Assembly (NCBI GenBank): GCA_963575745.1 | Contig: CAUYUJ010018321.1 | Span: 20,001 to 84,000, forward strand | Reading direction: 5' to 3' | Source: Prorocentrum cordatum | Lineage: Eukaryota > Sar > Dinophyceae > Prorocentrales > Prorocentraceae | DNA length: 64,000 nucleotides | Shown: positions 21,050-32,769 of the stretch, piece after piece | How positions within the stretch are numbered: position 1 is the first letter of the stretch | Layout: every line of letters begins with the position of its first letter | The notes under the pieces: model-generated | What the model was told of the DNA's origin: nothing | Databases searched by the model: none | The model's input: the letters and a program-made list of their open reading frames with translations, nothing else | Position numbers and translations under genes: made by a program

Positions 21050-24000
21050 ACCAGGTTGACGGTTTACCGCCGGCGCCAGTTCCGGGGCGCTGGAGAGCTA
21101 GTTGGCAAGAAACATCTCGACTGACCTTCTAGTGACTTTTGGTCGGTTCAAAATTTTCTTCTCGAAATCCCTGCTTACTTTTGAGCTCTAGTTCTTTTTC
21201 CTGTGATATTCGATCTCTTCCCCGCTCGCCATCTTGATCTCAGCTCGACCGGGTACCTTATACTGCCAAAAAGCACACTGGCGGGATCGGCTGTTTCGAG
21301 TCATCTTGATACGCGCTGTCGGTTTTCTCAAGATAACTCAAGCTTCAGGACAGCTACAGAGCTGGTAAGCACATCTTATCGATTCAGAATGATCAGGCTC
21401 GTTCGCCTGTTGAACCCAGAGGTCTGAACTCGGTCTGCTAGCCGAGCTAGGTCCGCAAACTTATTCGTATTATTCGAGTCATCTTGACAGACGCTCTCGG
21501 TTTTCTGTACTTAAACAGGACAGCTACAGAGCTGATCCGTACAGAATCTGATTCAGAATCAACAGTGGCCGTTGTCTGTTGAATTCAGAGCTCTGAACAC
21601 GGTCTGCTGCCCGATCTAGAATCGCGAAACTATTCGTATTGTTCGAGTCATCTTGAGAGATGCTGTCGGTTCTCTGCACTTAACTCGGGCTGTAGGGGGG
21701 CTGCATAGCTGTTAATCACCGGAATCGCTTCGGAGACATCAGGCGCGTCCGCCTGTGGAGTCCAGAGCTCGGAACTCGGTCTGCTGCCCAAACTTGGTCC
21801 GCGAAACTATTCGTATTATTCGAGTCATCCTGAGAGGTGCTATGGGTTTCCTGCACTTCGCTCGGGCTGTAGGGGGGGCTGTAGGGCTGGTAATCACAGG
21901 AATCGATTCATAGACATCAGACGCGTATGCAGAGGTCTGAACTCGGTCTGATACTCGAGCTAGGTTTGCCAAATTATTGGTATTGTTCGAGTCATCTCAA
22001 GAGGTGCTCTCGATTGACGCACGTAGCTCGGACTGTAGGAGAGCTACAGAGCTCGTACAGAAGACAATCCAGAAGCATCGGGGGCGTTCGGCTGTTACAT
22101 CCGAGAGAGATCTGAAATTGCTTGGGCTGAGAAATTATTTTTTCTGTGTCAGAAAGCTCTACGAGTCCCCCGGTGGTAACGAAGGTTGACGGTTTACCGC
22201 CGGCGCCCAGTAGTTCCGGGGCCCTGGAGAGCTACTTGGCAAGAAAAATCTCGACGGACCTTTTGGTGACTTATGGTCGGTTGAAAATTATGTTTTCAAA
22301 ATTTGAACATTCGTGAGAGCTCTAGTATTTTTTCCCGTGATATTCGATCTGATTCCCGCTCGCCATCTTGATCTCAGCTCGATCGGGTACCTTTTACTGC
22401 CACAAAGCGGCGGGATCGGCCGTTTCGAGTCATCTTCATACGCACTGTTGGTATATTGAACTTAACTCGATATAGGACAGCCACAGAGCTGGTAAGCACA
22501 TCTTATCGATTCAATGATCAGGCGCGTTCGCCTGTTGAATCTAGAGGTCTGAACTCGGTCTGCTAGCCGAGCTAGGTCCGCAAACCTATTCGTATTATTC
22601 GAGTCATCTTGATCGGCGCTCTCGGTGTTCTGTACTTAACTCGAGCTATAGGACAGCTACAGAGCTGATACTTACAGAAACATTCAAAATCATCAGTCGC
22701 GTTTGTCTGTTGAATACAGAGCTCTGAACTCGGTCTAGAATCGCGAAACTATTCGTATTGTTCGAGTCATCTTGTGAGGTGCTGTCGGTTTTCTGCACTT
22801 AACTCGGGCTGTAGGGGGGCTACAGTGCTGGTGGTGACAGCCATCGATTTGGAGACATCAGGCGCGTCCGCCTGTGGAATCCAGAGCTCGGAACTCGGTC
22901 TGCTGCCCGAACTCGGTCCGCGAAACTATTCGTATTGTTCGAGTCATCCTGAGAGGTGCTGTCGGTTTTCTGCACTTAACTTTGGCTGTAGGGGGGCTGG
23001 AGGGCTGGTAATCACAGCAATCGATTCGGAGACATCAGACGCGTTTGCCTGTCGCATTCAGAGGTCTCAACTCGGTCTGATACTCGAGCTGGGTTTGCCA
23101 AACTATTCATTTTGTTCGAGTCATCTTGAGAGGTGCTCTCGATTGACGCACGTAACTCGGACTGTAGGAGAGCTACAGAGCTCGTGCAGAAGACAATCCA
23201 GAAGCATCGGGGGGCGTTCGGCTGTTGCATCGAGATGTCTGAAATCGCTTGGGCTGAAAAACTATTCGTTCTCTGCAATTTTGTTCGACATTATATATTC
23301 TCAGGAAGCTCTACGAGTCCCCCGGCGGTAAGAAAGGTGGACGGTTTACCGCCGGCGCCCAGTGATTCCGGGGCGCTGGAGAGCTCGTTGGCAAGAAAAA
23401 TCTCGACGGACCTTTTGCTGACTTTTGGTCGGTTGAAAATTTTGTTCTTGAAATTCAACCATTCGTGAGAGCTCTAGTGGTTTTTCTGACCATATTCGAT
23501 CTTATTCCCGCTCGCCATCTTGATCTCAGCTCGATCGGGTAAATATTTTTGCAAAAAAGCGTCGCGGCGGGATCGGCTGTTTCGAGTCATCTTGATACGC
23601 GTTGTTGGTATTTTGTGCTTAACTCGAGCTGTAGGGTAGCTACAGAGCTGAGTCTCACAGAAATCGATTGCAAATCTTCAGGCGCGTTCGTCTGTTCGAT
23701 CTAGAGGTCTGAACTGGGTCTGCTGCCCGAGCTAGGTTCGCGGAGCTATTCGTATAATTCGAGTCATCTTGAGAGGTGCTGCCAGTTTTCTGCACTTAAC
23801 TCGGGCTGTAGGGGGGGCTGCAGGGCTGGTCATCACAGGAATCGATTCGAAGACATCAGACACGTCTGTCTGCCAAATCCAGAGCTCAGAACTCGGTCTG
23901 CTGCCCAGCTAGGTCCGTAAAACTATTCGTATTATTCGAGTCATCTTGAGAGGTGCTGTCCGTTTTCTGCACTTAACTCGAGCTGTAAGGGGGCGGCAGG

Positions 24001-24659
24001 GCTGGTAGTTATTGGAATCGATTCGGAGACATCACCTGCGTCCGTCTGTCGCATTCAGAGTTCTGAACTCGGTCTGCTGCCCGAGCTAGGTCTGCGAAAC
24101 TATTCGTATTGTTCGAGTCATCTTCAGAGGTGCTCTCGGTTTTCTGCACTTAACTCGGGCTGTAAGGGGGCTGCAGGGCTGGTAATCACAGGAATCGATT
24201 CGAAGACATCAGGCGCGTTCGCCTGTTGCATTCAGAGGTCTGAACTCGGTCTGATACTCGAGCTAGATTCGCGAAACTATTTTCGTTCCCTGCAATTTTT
24301 TTTCGGCATTATATATGGGCAGGAAGCTCTACGAGTCCCCCGGCGGTAACACAGGTTGACGGTTTACTGCCGTCGCCCAGTTCTGGCGCTGGGTGGAGCT
24401 AGTAACTCGTAGAGCTTCCCTTAGCAAGTTATTGCTGGAAGCTTTAGAGTAATTCCGGGGCGCTGGAGAGCTAGTTGGCAAGAAAAATAACTCGTAGAGC
24501 TTCCCTTAGCAAGATGTTGCTGGAAGCTTAAGAGTAACTCGTAGAGCTTCCCTTAGCTAGTTGCTGGAAGCTTAAGAGTAATTCCGGCGCGCTGGAGAGC
24601 TAGTTGGCAAAACAAATATCGACGGACCTTTTGCTGATTTTTGATCGGTTGAATTTTTT
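21050..24659. repeat. Repeat tract T3: three ~1.0-1.15-kb macrosatellite units
   Basis: No gene is seen. Head-to-tail units start at hairpins near 21050 (right half only, behind A3), 22169, 23321 and 24338. Each unit has a unique module of ~260 nt (from CTGGAGAGCTAGTTGGCAAG to GCGGGATCGGC), about five ~175-180-bp subunits (TTCGAGTCATCTTGAGAGGT…) and the closing GGAAGCTCTACGAGTCCCCC before the next hairpin. After 24338 the unit degenerates into short CTCGTAGAGCTTCCCTTAGC repeats. Open frames of up to 185 codons arise because most subunits are multiples of three. Confidence 0.85.
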
Positions 24660-25780
24660 CCCGGAAAGGGCTTTGGCCCAGGGTTCTCTTTTACTAGGTA
24701 AACCTGTCCCCCGGTGCCTGCTTGAAGGAGGCCGGCGAATTGCCGGCGAATTTTTTCCCTGATAAATAACGAGGTTGAAGGAGGCCGGCGAATTGCCGGC
24801 GAATTAAAATTTGAGGATGTCTCGAACGAAACGCTTGTTTTTCAGAATTTGTCGAGGATGTCTCGAGCGAAACGCTTGTTTTTCAGAATTTGTTTTTTCC
24901 ACCCCCCAGCACGACACCCCAGCACGACCACACCCCAGCAGGACCCCAGCACGACCACACCCCAGCACGACCAGACCCCAGCACGACCCCACCCCAGCAC
25001 GACCCCACCCCAGCACGACCATACCCCAGCACGACCACACCCCAGCACGACCCGACCCCAGCACGACCCTACCCCAGCAAGACCACACCCCAGCACGACC
25101 ACACCCCAGCACGACCTCACCACAGCACGACCACACCCCAGCACGACCACGCCAGCACGACCACGCCCCAGCACGACCACGCCCCAGCACGACCACCCCC
25201 CAGCACGACCACCCCCCCAGCACGACCACCCCCCAGCACGACCACCCCCCAGCACGACCACACCCCAGCACGACCACTCCCCAGCACGACCACACCCCAG
25301 CACGACCACACCCCAGCACGACCACACCCCAGCACGACCCACCCCAGCACGACCCCAGCACGACCCCACCCAGCAGACCACACCCCAGCACGACCACACC
25401 CCAGCACGACCACACCCCAGCACGACCACGCCCCAGCACGACCACGCCCCAGCACGACCACCCCCCAGCACGACCACCCCCCCAGCACGACCACACCCCA
25501 GCACGACCACCCCCAGCACGACCACACCCCAGCACGACCACTCCCCAGCACGACCACACCGCCTTGGTTGAGTGGTTGCCTGTCGTCGTGGAATGTTTCG
25601 TGGGGTGTCTCGTGGAATGTTTCGCGGGGTGTCTCCTGGAATGTTTCGTGAGGTGTCTCGCGGAATGTTTCGTGAGGTGTCTCGTGGGATGTTTCGTGAG
25701 GTGTTGCCCCGTTGGGTATCGTGAAAACGTGCCCATGCTCCACATGTCTATATCCCTTTCCGGGTTCGTGGGTCCATCAT
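24660..25780. mobile_element. Fold-back minisatellite element M1
   Basis: It begins CCCGGAAAGGGC (24660) and ends …CCCTTTCCGGG (25754-25764) plus TTCGTGGGTCCATCAT, giving an exact 11-bp inverted pair near its ends. Inside are a duplicated GGCCGGCGAATT block (24730-24810), two copies of a ~36-bp unit GAGGATGTCTCGAGCGAAAC (24814-24895), a 16-bp minisatellite CAGCACGACCACACCC (about 24907-25560) and a 24-bp repeat TCGTGGAATGTTTCGTGAGG (about 25589-25705). It sits inside a macrosatellite module. No transposase is encoded; the long frames (Pro/Thr/Ser/His or Gly/Val/Trp repeats) only reflect the minisatellite. Confidence 0.75.
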
Positions 25781-27161
25781 GTTTCTCGAAATTCAACAAT
25801 TCGTTTGAACTCTAGTATTTTTTCTGACCATGTTCGATCTTATTCCCGCTCGCCTTCTTAATCTCAGCTCGATCGGGTGAATATTTTTGCAAAAAAGCAT
25901 CGCGGCGGGATCGGCTGTTTCGAGTCATCTTGATACGCGTTGTCGGTTTTTTGTACTTAACTCGAGCTGTAGGGCAGCTACAGAGGTCATTCTCGCAGAA
26001 ATCGATTGCAAATCATCAGGCGCGTTCGTCTGTCCCATCTAGAGGTCTGAACTCGCTCTGCTGCCCGAGCTAGATTCGCGAAACTATTCGTGTTGTTGGA
26101 GTCATCTTGAGAGGTGCTGACAGTTTTCTGCACTTAACTCGGGCTATAGGGGGGCTGCAGGGCTCGTACTCACAGGAATCGATTCGGAGGCATCAGGCGC
26201 GTCCGCCTGCCGAATCCAGAGCTCGGAAATCGGTGTGCTGCCCGAGCTAGGTTGGCAAAACTATTCGTATTCGAGTCATCTTGAGAGGTGCTGTCCGTTT
26301 TCTGCACTTAACTCGGGCTGTAGGGAGGCTACAGGGCTGGTAATCACTGTAATCGATTCAGAGACATCAGTCGCGTCCACCTGTCGCATTTAGAGCCCTG
26401 AACTCGGCTTGCTGCCCGAGCTAGGTCCGCGAAACTATTCGTATTGTTCGAGTCATCTTCAGAGGTGTTGCCGATTTTCTGCACTTAACTCGGGCTGTAA
26501 GGGGGCTGCAGGGCTGGTTATCACAGGAAACGATTCGGAGACATCAGGCGCGTCCGCCTGTTGCATTCAGATGTCTGAACTCGGTCTGATACTCGAGCTA
26601 GATTCGCGAAAATTTGTATTGTTCGAGTGATCTTGAGAGGTGCTGTCGATTTTTGCACGTAACTCGGGCTGTAGGAGAGCTACGGAGCTCGTGCGCACAG
26701 AAAACGATCCAGAAGCATGAGGGGCGTTTGGCTGTTGCGTCGAGAGGTCTGAAATCGTTTAGGCTGAAAAACTATTCGTTCTCTGCATTTTTTTCGACAT
26801 TATATATGCTCAGGAAGCTCTACGAGTCCCCCGGCGGTAAGGAAGGTTGACGGTTTACCGCCGGCGCCCAGTAATACGTCGTAGAGCTCTTCGGCATCGA
26901 TGAGCTAGAGGATTTCCGGCGCGGGGTGGAGCTAGTTGGTCGACCCGACCAGAAAGGACAAAGTGACAACTTTTCGGTGGTTTTGCGAACATTTGAAAGA
27001 TATTTGACCATTTATTTTGAGAAACCAGATTTTTCGCACCTGTAAAAGAATATGAGAGCGTCTGCGTCTTAATATGACCTCTCTAGGCGCACTTTTACTA
27101 CCAAAACACTTGGGGGAATCAAATTTATTTCGACATGAAAAAAATCAATGTTGATTTTTTT
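25781..27161. repeat. Repeat tract T4: one macrosatellite unit and a Q module
   Basis: No gene is seen. It continues the macrosatellite module interrupted by M1 (CTCGAAATTCAACAATTCG at 25785). About five ~180-bp subunits follow, then a hairpin at 26829-26869 (GTAA/TTAC stem) and a Q module to M2. Confidence 0.8.
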
Positions 27162-28756
27162 CCCGGAAAGGGCATGGGCCCAGGGTTCTCTTTTAGTGGG
27201 TAAACCTGTCCCCCGGTGCCAACTTGAAGGAGGCCGGCGAATTTTTTCCCGGATAAATAACGAGGTCGAAGGAGGCCGGCGAATTAAAATTTGAGGATGT
27301 CTCGAGCGAAACGTTTGTTTTTCAGAATTTCTTGAGGATGTCTCGAGCGAAACGCTGGTTTTGCAGAGTTGAGGATGTCTCGAGCGAAACGCTTGCTCCG
27401 CAGAGTTTGCCGAGGATGTCTCGAGCGAAACGCTTGTTTTGCAGAGCCGACCGCGACGCGGAAAAGCGCCCCGCGCGAAGGAATTTCGATGATGTCTCGA
27501 CTAATTCCTTTGTTTTTGTACGATTTCCTGGAATTTTGGCAGGATGTCTCGAGCGAAATGCACGACCCCACCCTAGCACGACCATACCCCAGCACGACCA
27601 CACCCCAGCACGACCAGACCCCAGCACGACCCCACCCCAGCACGACCCCACCCCAGCACGACCATACCCCAGCACGACCACACCCCAGCACGACCCGACC
27701 CCAGCACGACCCTACCCCAGCAAGACCACACCCCAGCACGACCACACCCCAGCACGACCTCACCACAGCACGACCACACCCCAGCACGACCACGCCCCAG
27801 CACGACCACGCCCCAGCACGACCACGCCCCAGCACGACCACCCCCCAGCACGACCACCCCCCCAGCACGACCACCCCCCAGCACGACCACCCCCCAGCAC
27901 GACCACCACCCCAGCACGACCACTCCCCAGCACGACCACACCCCAGCACGACCACACCCCAGCACGACCACACCCCAGCACGACCACACCCCAGCACGAC
28001 CCGATCGATAAATCACAGGGTGCGGAGCACCCCAGCACGAACCCACCCCAGCACGACCCCACCCCAGCACGACCCCACCCCAGCACGACCACGCCCCAGC
28101 ACGACCACACCCCAGCACGACCACACCCCAGCACGACCACTCCCCAGCACGACCCCACCCCAGCACGACCCCACCCTAGCACGACCACACCCCAGCACGA
28201 CCACACCCCAGCACGACCCCACCCCAGCACGATCACACCCCAGCACGACCCCACCCCAGCAAGACCACACCCCAGCACGACCGCACCCCAGCACGACCTT
28301 ACCACAGCACGACCACACCCCAGCACGACCACGCCCCAGCACGACCACGCCCCAGCACGACCACGCCCCAGCACGACCACGCCCCAGCACGACCACGCCC
28401 CAGCACGACCACCCCCCAGCACGACCACCCCCCCAGCACGACCACCCCCCAGCACGACCACCCCCCAGCACGACCACACCCCAGCACGACCACTCCCCAG
28501 CACGACCACACCGCCTTGGTTGAGTGGTTGCCTGTCGTCGTGGAATGTTTCGTGGGGTGTCTCGTGGAATGTTTCGCGGGGTGTCTCGTGAAATGTTTCG
28601 TGAGGTGTCTCGTGGAATGTTTCGTGAGGTGTCTCGTGGGCTGTTTCGTGAGGTGTCTCGTGGGATGTTTCGTGAGGTGTTGCCCAGTTGGGTATCATGA
28701 AAACGTGTCCATGCTCCACATGTCTATATCCCTTTCCGGGTTCGTGGGTCCATCAT
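27162..28756. mobile_element. Fold-back minisatellite element M2
   Basis: It has the same ends as M1: CCCGGAAAGGG at 27162-27172, CCCTTTCCGGG at 28730-28740, last bases CATCAT at 28751-28756. It carries four to five GAGGATGTCTCGAGCGAAAC units (27292-27560), a long 16-bp minisatellite (27563-28510) and the 24-bp repeat (about 28540-28685). A 26-nt segment containing GATCGATAAATCACAGGG (28000-28025) interrupts the minisatellite and recurs in M3 at 29064-29089. No coding capacity of its own. Confidence 0.75.
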
Positions 28757-28896
28757 GTTTCGAAAATTGCCTCCAGAAGCTCTCTCTTTCGACTCTGAGC
28801 ACTCTCACGCGTGGGAGGAGCTCTACGAGGTTCCCGGCGGTGACCAGGTTGACGGTTCACCGCCGGCGCCAGTTCCGGCGCGCTGGAGAGCTAGTT
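28757..28896. repeat. Short repeat fragment with compensated hairpin
   Basis: End of a Q module followed by a hairpin at 28833-28869 whose stem is CCGGCGGTGA/TCACCGCCGG. This is the compensated variant of the usual GGTAA/TTACC stem. It separates M2 from M3. Confidence 0.75.
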
Positions 28897-29961
28897 CCCG
28901 GAAAGGGCGCCGGCCCAGGGTTCTCTTTTAGTTGGTAAACCTAATCCCCCGGTGCCAACTTGAAGGAGGCCGGCGGGTTTTTTCCCTGATAAATATCGAG
29001 GTCGAAGGAGGCCGGCGGATTAAAATTTGAGGATGTCTCGAGCGAAACGCTTGTTTTTGAAATCCCGATCGATAAATCACAGGGTGCGGGCCACTTTTTC
29101 GTGTGTTGAGGATGTCTCGAGCGAAACGCTTGCTCCGCAGAGTTTGCCGAGGATGTCTCGAGCGAAACGCTTGTTTTGCAGAGCCGACCGCGACGCGGAA
29201 AAGCGCCCCGCGCGAAGGAATTTCGATGATGTCTCGACTAATTCCTTTGTTTTTGTACGATTTCCTGGAATTTTGGCAGGATGTCTCGAGCGAAATGCAC
29301 GACCCCACCCTAGCACGACCATACCCCAGCACGACCACACCCCAGCACGACCAGACCCCAGCACGACCCCACCCCAGCACGACCCCACCCCAGCACGACC
29401 ATACCCCAGCACGACCACACCCCAGCACGACCCGACCCCAGCACGACCCTACCCCAGCAAGACCACACCCCAGCACGACCACACCCCAGCACGACCTCAC
29501 CACAGCACGACCACACCCCAGCACGACCACGCCCCAGCACGACCACGCCCCAGCACGACCACGCCCAGCACGCCCCAGCACGACCACCCCAGCACGACCA
29601 CCCCCCAGCACGACCACCCCCCAGCACGACCACACCCCAGCACGACCACTCCCCAGCACGACCACACCCCAGCACGACCACACCCCAGCACGACCACACC
29701 CAGTCGCACCCCCGTGGAATGTTTCGTGGCGTGTCTGGTTGAGTGGTTGCCTGTTCGTGGGGTGTCTCGTGGAATGTTTCACGGGGTGTCTCGTGGAATG
29801 TTTCGTGAGGTGTCTCGTGGAATGTTTCGTGAGGTGTCTCGTGGGATGTTTCGCGGGGTGTCTCGTGGGATGTTTCGTGAGATGTCGCCCAGTTGGGTAT
29901 CGTGAAAACGTGACCATGCTGCACATGTCTTTATCCCTTTCCGGGTTCGTGGGTCCATCAT
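28897..29961. mobile_element. Fold-back minisatellite element M3 with 3-bp flanking duplication
   Basis: CCCGGAAAGGG at 28897-28907, CCCTTTCCGGG at 29935-29945, end CATCAT at 29961. It interrupts the macrosatellite sequence GAGCTAGTT|GGCAAG, with GTT on both sides (28894-28896, 29962-29964), which defines the element ends. The internal layout is as in M1/M2: GAGGATGTCTCGAGCGAAAC units (29030-29300), a shorter 16-bp minisatellite (29301-29700) and the 24-bp repeat (about 29710-29885). Confidence 0.75.
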
Positions 29962-31177
29962 GTTGGCAATGAAAATCTCGACGGACCTTTTGCTGACTTT
30001 GGGTCGGTTGAAAATTTTGTTCTCGAAATTCAACCATTCGTTAGAGCTCTAGTATTTTTTCAGACCATATCCGATCTTATTCCTGCTCGTCATCTCAATC
30101 TCAGCTCGATCGGGTAAATATTTTTGCAAAAAAGCGTCGCGGCGAGATCGGCTGTTTCGAGTCATCTTGATTCGCGTGGTCGGTATTTTCTACTTAACTC
30201 GAGCTGTAGGGCAGTTAGAGAGCTCATTCTCACAGGAATCGATTGCCATTCATCAGGCGCGTTTGTCCGTCCCATCTAGAGGTCTGAACTCGGTCTGCTG
30301 CCCGAGCTAGGTTCGCGAAGCTATTCGTATTGTTCGAGTCATCTTGAGAGATACTGTCAGTTTTCTGCACTCTACCCGGGCTGTAGGGGGGCTACAGGGC
30401 TCGAACTTACAGGAATCGATTTGGAGACATCATGCGCGTCCACCTGCCAAATCCAGAGCTCAGAACTCGGTGTGCTGCCCGAGCTAGGTTCGCGAGACTA
30501 TTCGTATTGGTCGAGTCATCTTGAGAGGTGCTGTCGGTTTTCTGCACTTAACTCGGGCTGTAGGGGGGCTACAGAGCTCGTACTCACAGGAATCGATTCC
30601 GAGACATCATGCGCGTCCGCCTGCCAAATCGAGAGCTCAGAACTCGGTATGCTGCCCGAGCTAGGTCCGCAACGTTTTCTGCACTTAACCCGAGCTGTAA
30701 GGGGGCTGCAGGGCTGGTAATCTCTGCTGCCCGATCTAGAACCGCGAACCTATTCGTATTGTTCGAGTCATCTTCAGAGGTGCTGTCGGTTTTCTGCACT
30801 TAACTCGGGCTGTAAGAGGGCTGCAGGGCTGGTCATCGCAGGAATCGATTCGGAGACATCAGACCCGTCCGCCTGTTGCATTGAGAGGTCTGAACTCGGT
30901 CTGATATTCAAGCTAGATTCGCGAAACTATTTGTATTCGAGTGATCTTGAGAGGTGCTGTCGATTTTCGCAGGTAATTCGGGTTGTAGGAGAGCTACGGA
31001 GCTCGTGCGCACAGAAAACGATCCAGAAGCATGAGGGGCGTTGGCTGTTGCATCGAGAGGTCTGAAATCGTTTTTTTGGCTGAAAAACTATTCGTTCTCT
31101 GCATTTTTTCGACATTATGTATGGTCAGGAAGCTCTACGCGTCCCCCGGCGCTAAGTCCCCCTCTACGAGCCCCCCC
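29962..31177. repeat. Repeat tract T5: one macrosatellite unit
   Basis: No gene is seen. The module interrupted by M3 resumes at GGCAATGAAAATCTCGACGG, with about five to six ~180-bp subunits, then GGAAGCTCTACGCGTCCCCC and a damaged left hairpin arm (CCCGGCGCTAAG) at the A4 insertion point. A second CTCTACGAGCCCCC just before A4 suggests a small target rearrangement at its 5' end. Confidence 0.8.
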
Positions 31178-31310
31178 GGCTCAAGACATCTCGGCTCCAG
31201 GGCTCCAGGATCCCACTGGGGCTCAGGGGGTGTCGGCGTCGCGGGGTGACGGCGCGGCAGCCATCGCTGCCATCGACGAGTACGGCATCTTCGAGGCCAG
31301 CTAGGCTGCT
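31178..31310 (+). promoter_or_regulatory. Spliced-leader-like octamers and 5' module shared with family B
   Basis: GGCTCAAG at the boundary and degenerate copies to about 31230, then GGCGCGGCAGCCATCGCTGCC (31250-31270) and GGCATCTTCGAGGCCAGC. Family B1 has tandem octamers (57196-57218) followed by a similar core, GCGCGGCTGCCATTGCTGCC, at 57241. Shared 5' sequence in two otherwise diverged families could be an internal promoter or a captured leader. Confidence 0.45.
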
Positions 31311-32769
31311 TCCTTTGTTTGCTGTGCTTGTTATCTTGTATTGTTCGTGTGTGAAGACGGACGGATACGACTTTTCGGTTCTTGCGAGAAGGCTTCAGCT
31401 GGAGGATATATCACCGACAGTGCCATACTTGCAGTACTCACAGGACTACGGTCAGAAGCCAGATACTGCTATCGAGAGAGCTTCTCGGAAAAAACAGCTT
31501 CAGGATATTGAGAAGACCCCAGGTGACTATCCATTGGACGGAAGATTGAATACTGCCGACTCCACTCCAGACAGTGAATCTGTTGCACCTCTCTGTGAAC
31601 GGACGGTGACGCGACAGTGGTTGCACTCGTGGGGATACGGACCTCAGTGTATTGACAAAATGCCTGAGCATGCAGATAACATGACGGTGGATGGCGGCTC
31701 CCCCCCCTGTGAAGCGTAATCGTGAGGAGGTTCTTGCTGAAAGGAAGGCCGCCTTGGAGGGGAAGGATGGTATGCAGAGTTTACTATTGCAGATGATGCA
31801 CAAGATGGATGATAACACTGAAAGGATCCAGGATGCCATAGGAGTTCAGGGGACCAAAATCGACAACGTTCAGGCCCAGTCCAGAAGCAGGGTGTTGCGA
31901 TTTCTAATCTGGAGACGAGCGTTCAGGGGCTTGAGACTAAACGTAATCGACTCGAGACGATCGTCCAGGGACTCCAGGGACAGGTTCGTGCGTGTTCCGT
32001 TGCCAGTGACGCTTCGCCGAGGCCTGATAATACCAGGACGGGAATATACCAGGCTCCTGGGACCACCTACTTCTCTCCAACGTATGTCGAACTCAAGGGA
32101 TGGGTCACCAACTGGAGTGACAGGGATAGGAGGTCTCAGGAGATGCTCATGTGGGAGGATGTGAAGGTGCTCATCGATAACATTACACATCGTTGTCTTT
32201 CGGAGGGTGATCGTGTGCACGTGTGTGTTGACGGTGCGGAGCGCATTAACGCTGGCCGTTACATGTTCGGATCGGCCAAAATCAAATTCAAGCCAGGGAC
32301 CGGCAGGGATATTATTTGGAGGGTTAAACGGTGCATCGACCTTGTGACGGTACCCCCTGCTAAACGCCCCGCGCCTCTTCCAGGAATCCAGATCGCAGCA
32401 CCACAGTGCCCATTTGAGAATATGAAGCAGGTAATCAACCCTGAGTCGATCAAAGTCAGTGTCGAGTGCCCCGAGTGGAAGAGGGACCACGTTACGGCGG
32501 TGGGGAGATTCTGCGGCACTATTCGGAGCATGTGTACACAGATTGGTATAGAGGTTATTGCTGTGCGAGGGGAAATGGGACCGCCCAAACCGACTATATG
32601 GACAGTGCCCACGACGGCCGCTCCGAGGCCAATGCTTCTGGCCGAGTTTACCGCGACACGGGCGACATGGGAGGTGTCGAGTGAGACGGTCGACAGGTTG
32701 CATCAACTCATACCTGCGTTTACTAAGACGAAGGTTGATATCGAGACGGAAGTCAACAGGAGGGTGTGA
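31246..32769 (+). pseudogene. Family A ORF1 of copy A4 (two frameshifts)
   Basis: The protein-like sequence runs in one frame to about 31690, in the +1 frame from 31691 to about 31875 (KRNREEVLAERKAALEGKDG, aligned with EEERKLMLAQEKD of A2), and back in the original frame from about 31880 to TGA at 32767-32769. The last part contains a heptad-like stretch, then TYVELKGWVTNW, RINAGRYMFGS, ECPEWKRDH and RFCGTIRSM, matching A2 and A3. The start is uncertain, as in the other copies. Confidence 0.75.

Noticed and set aside
24849-25571. Large Pro/Thr/His or Gly/Val/Trp-rich proteins in M1 (also in M2 and M3)
   Set aside because: All six frames are open because a 16-bp minisatellite lacks stop codons; both strands give equally long low-complexity frames.
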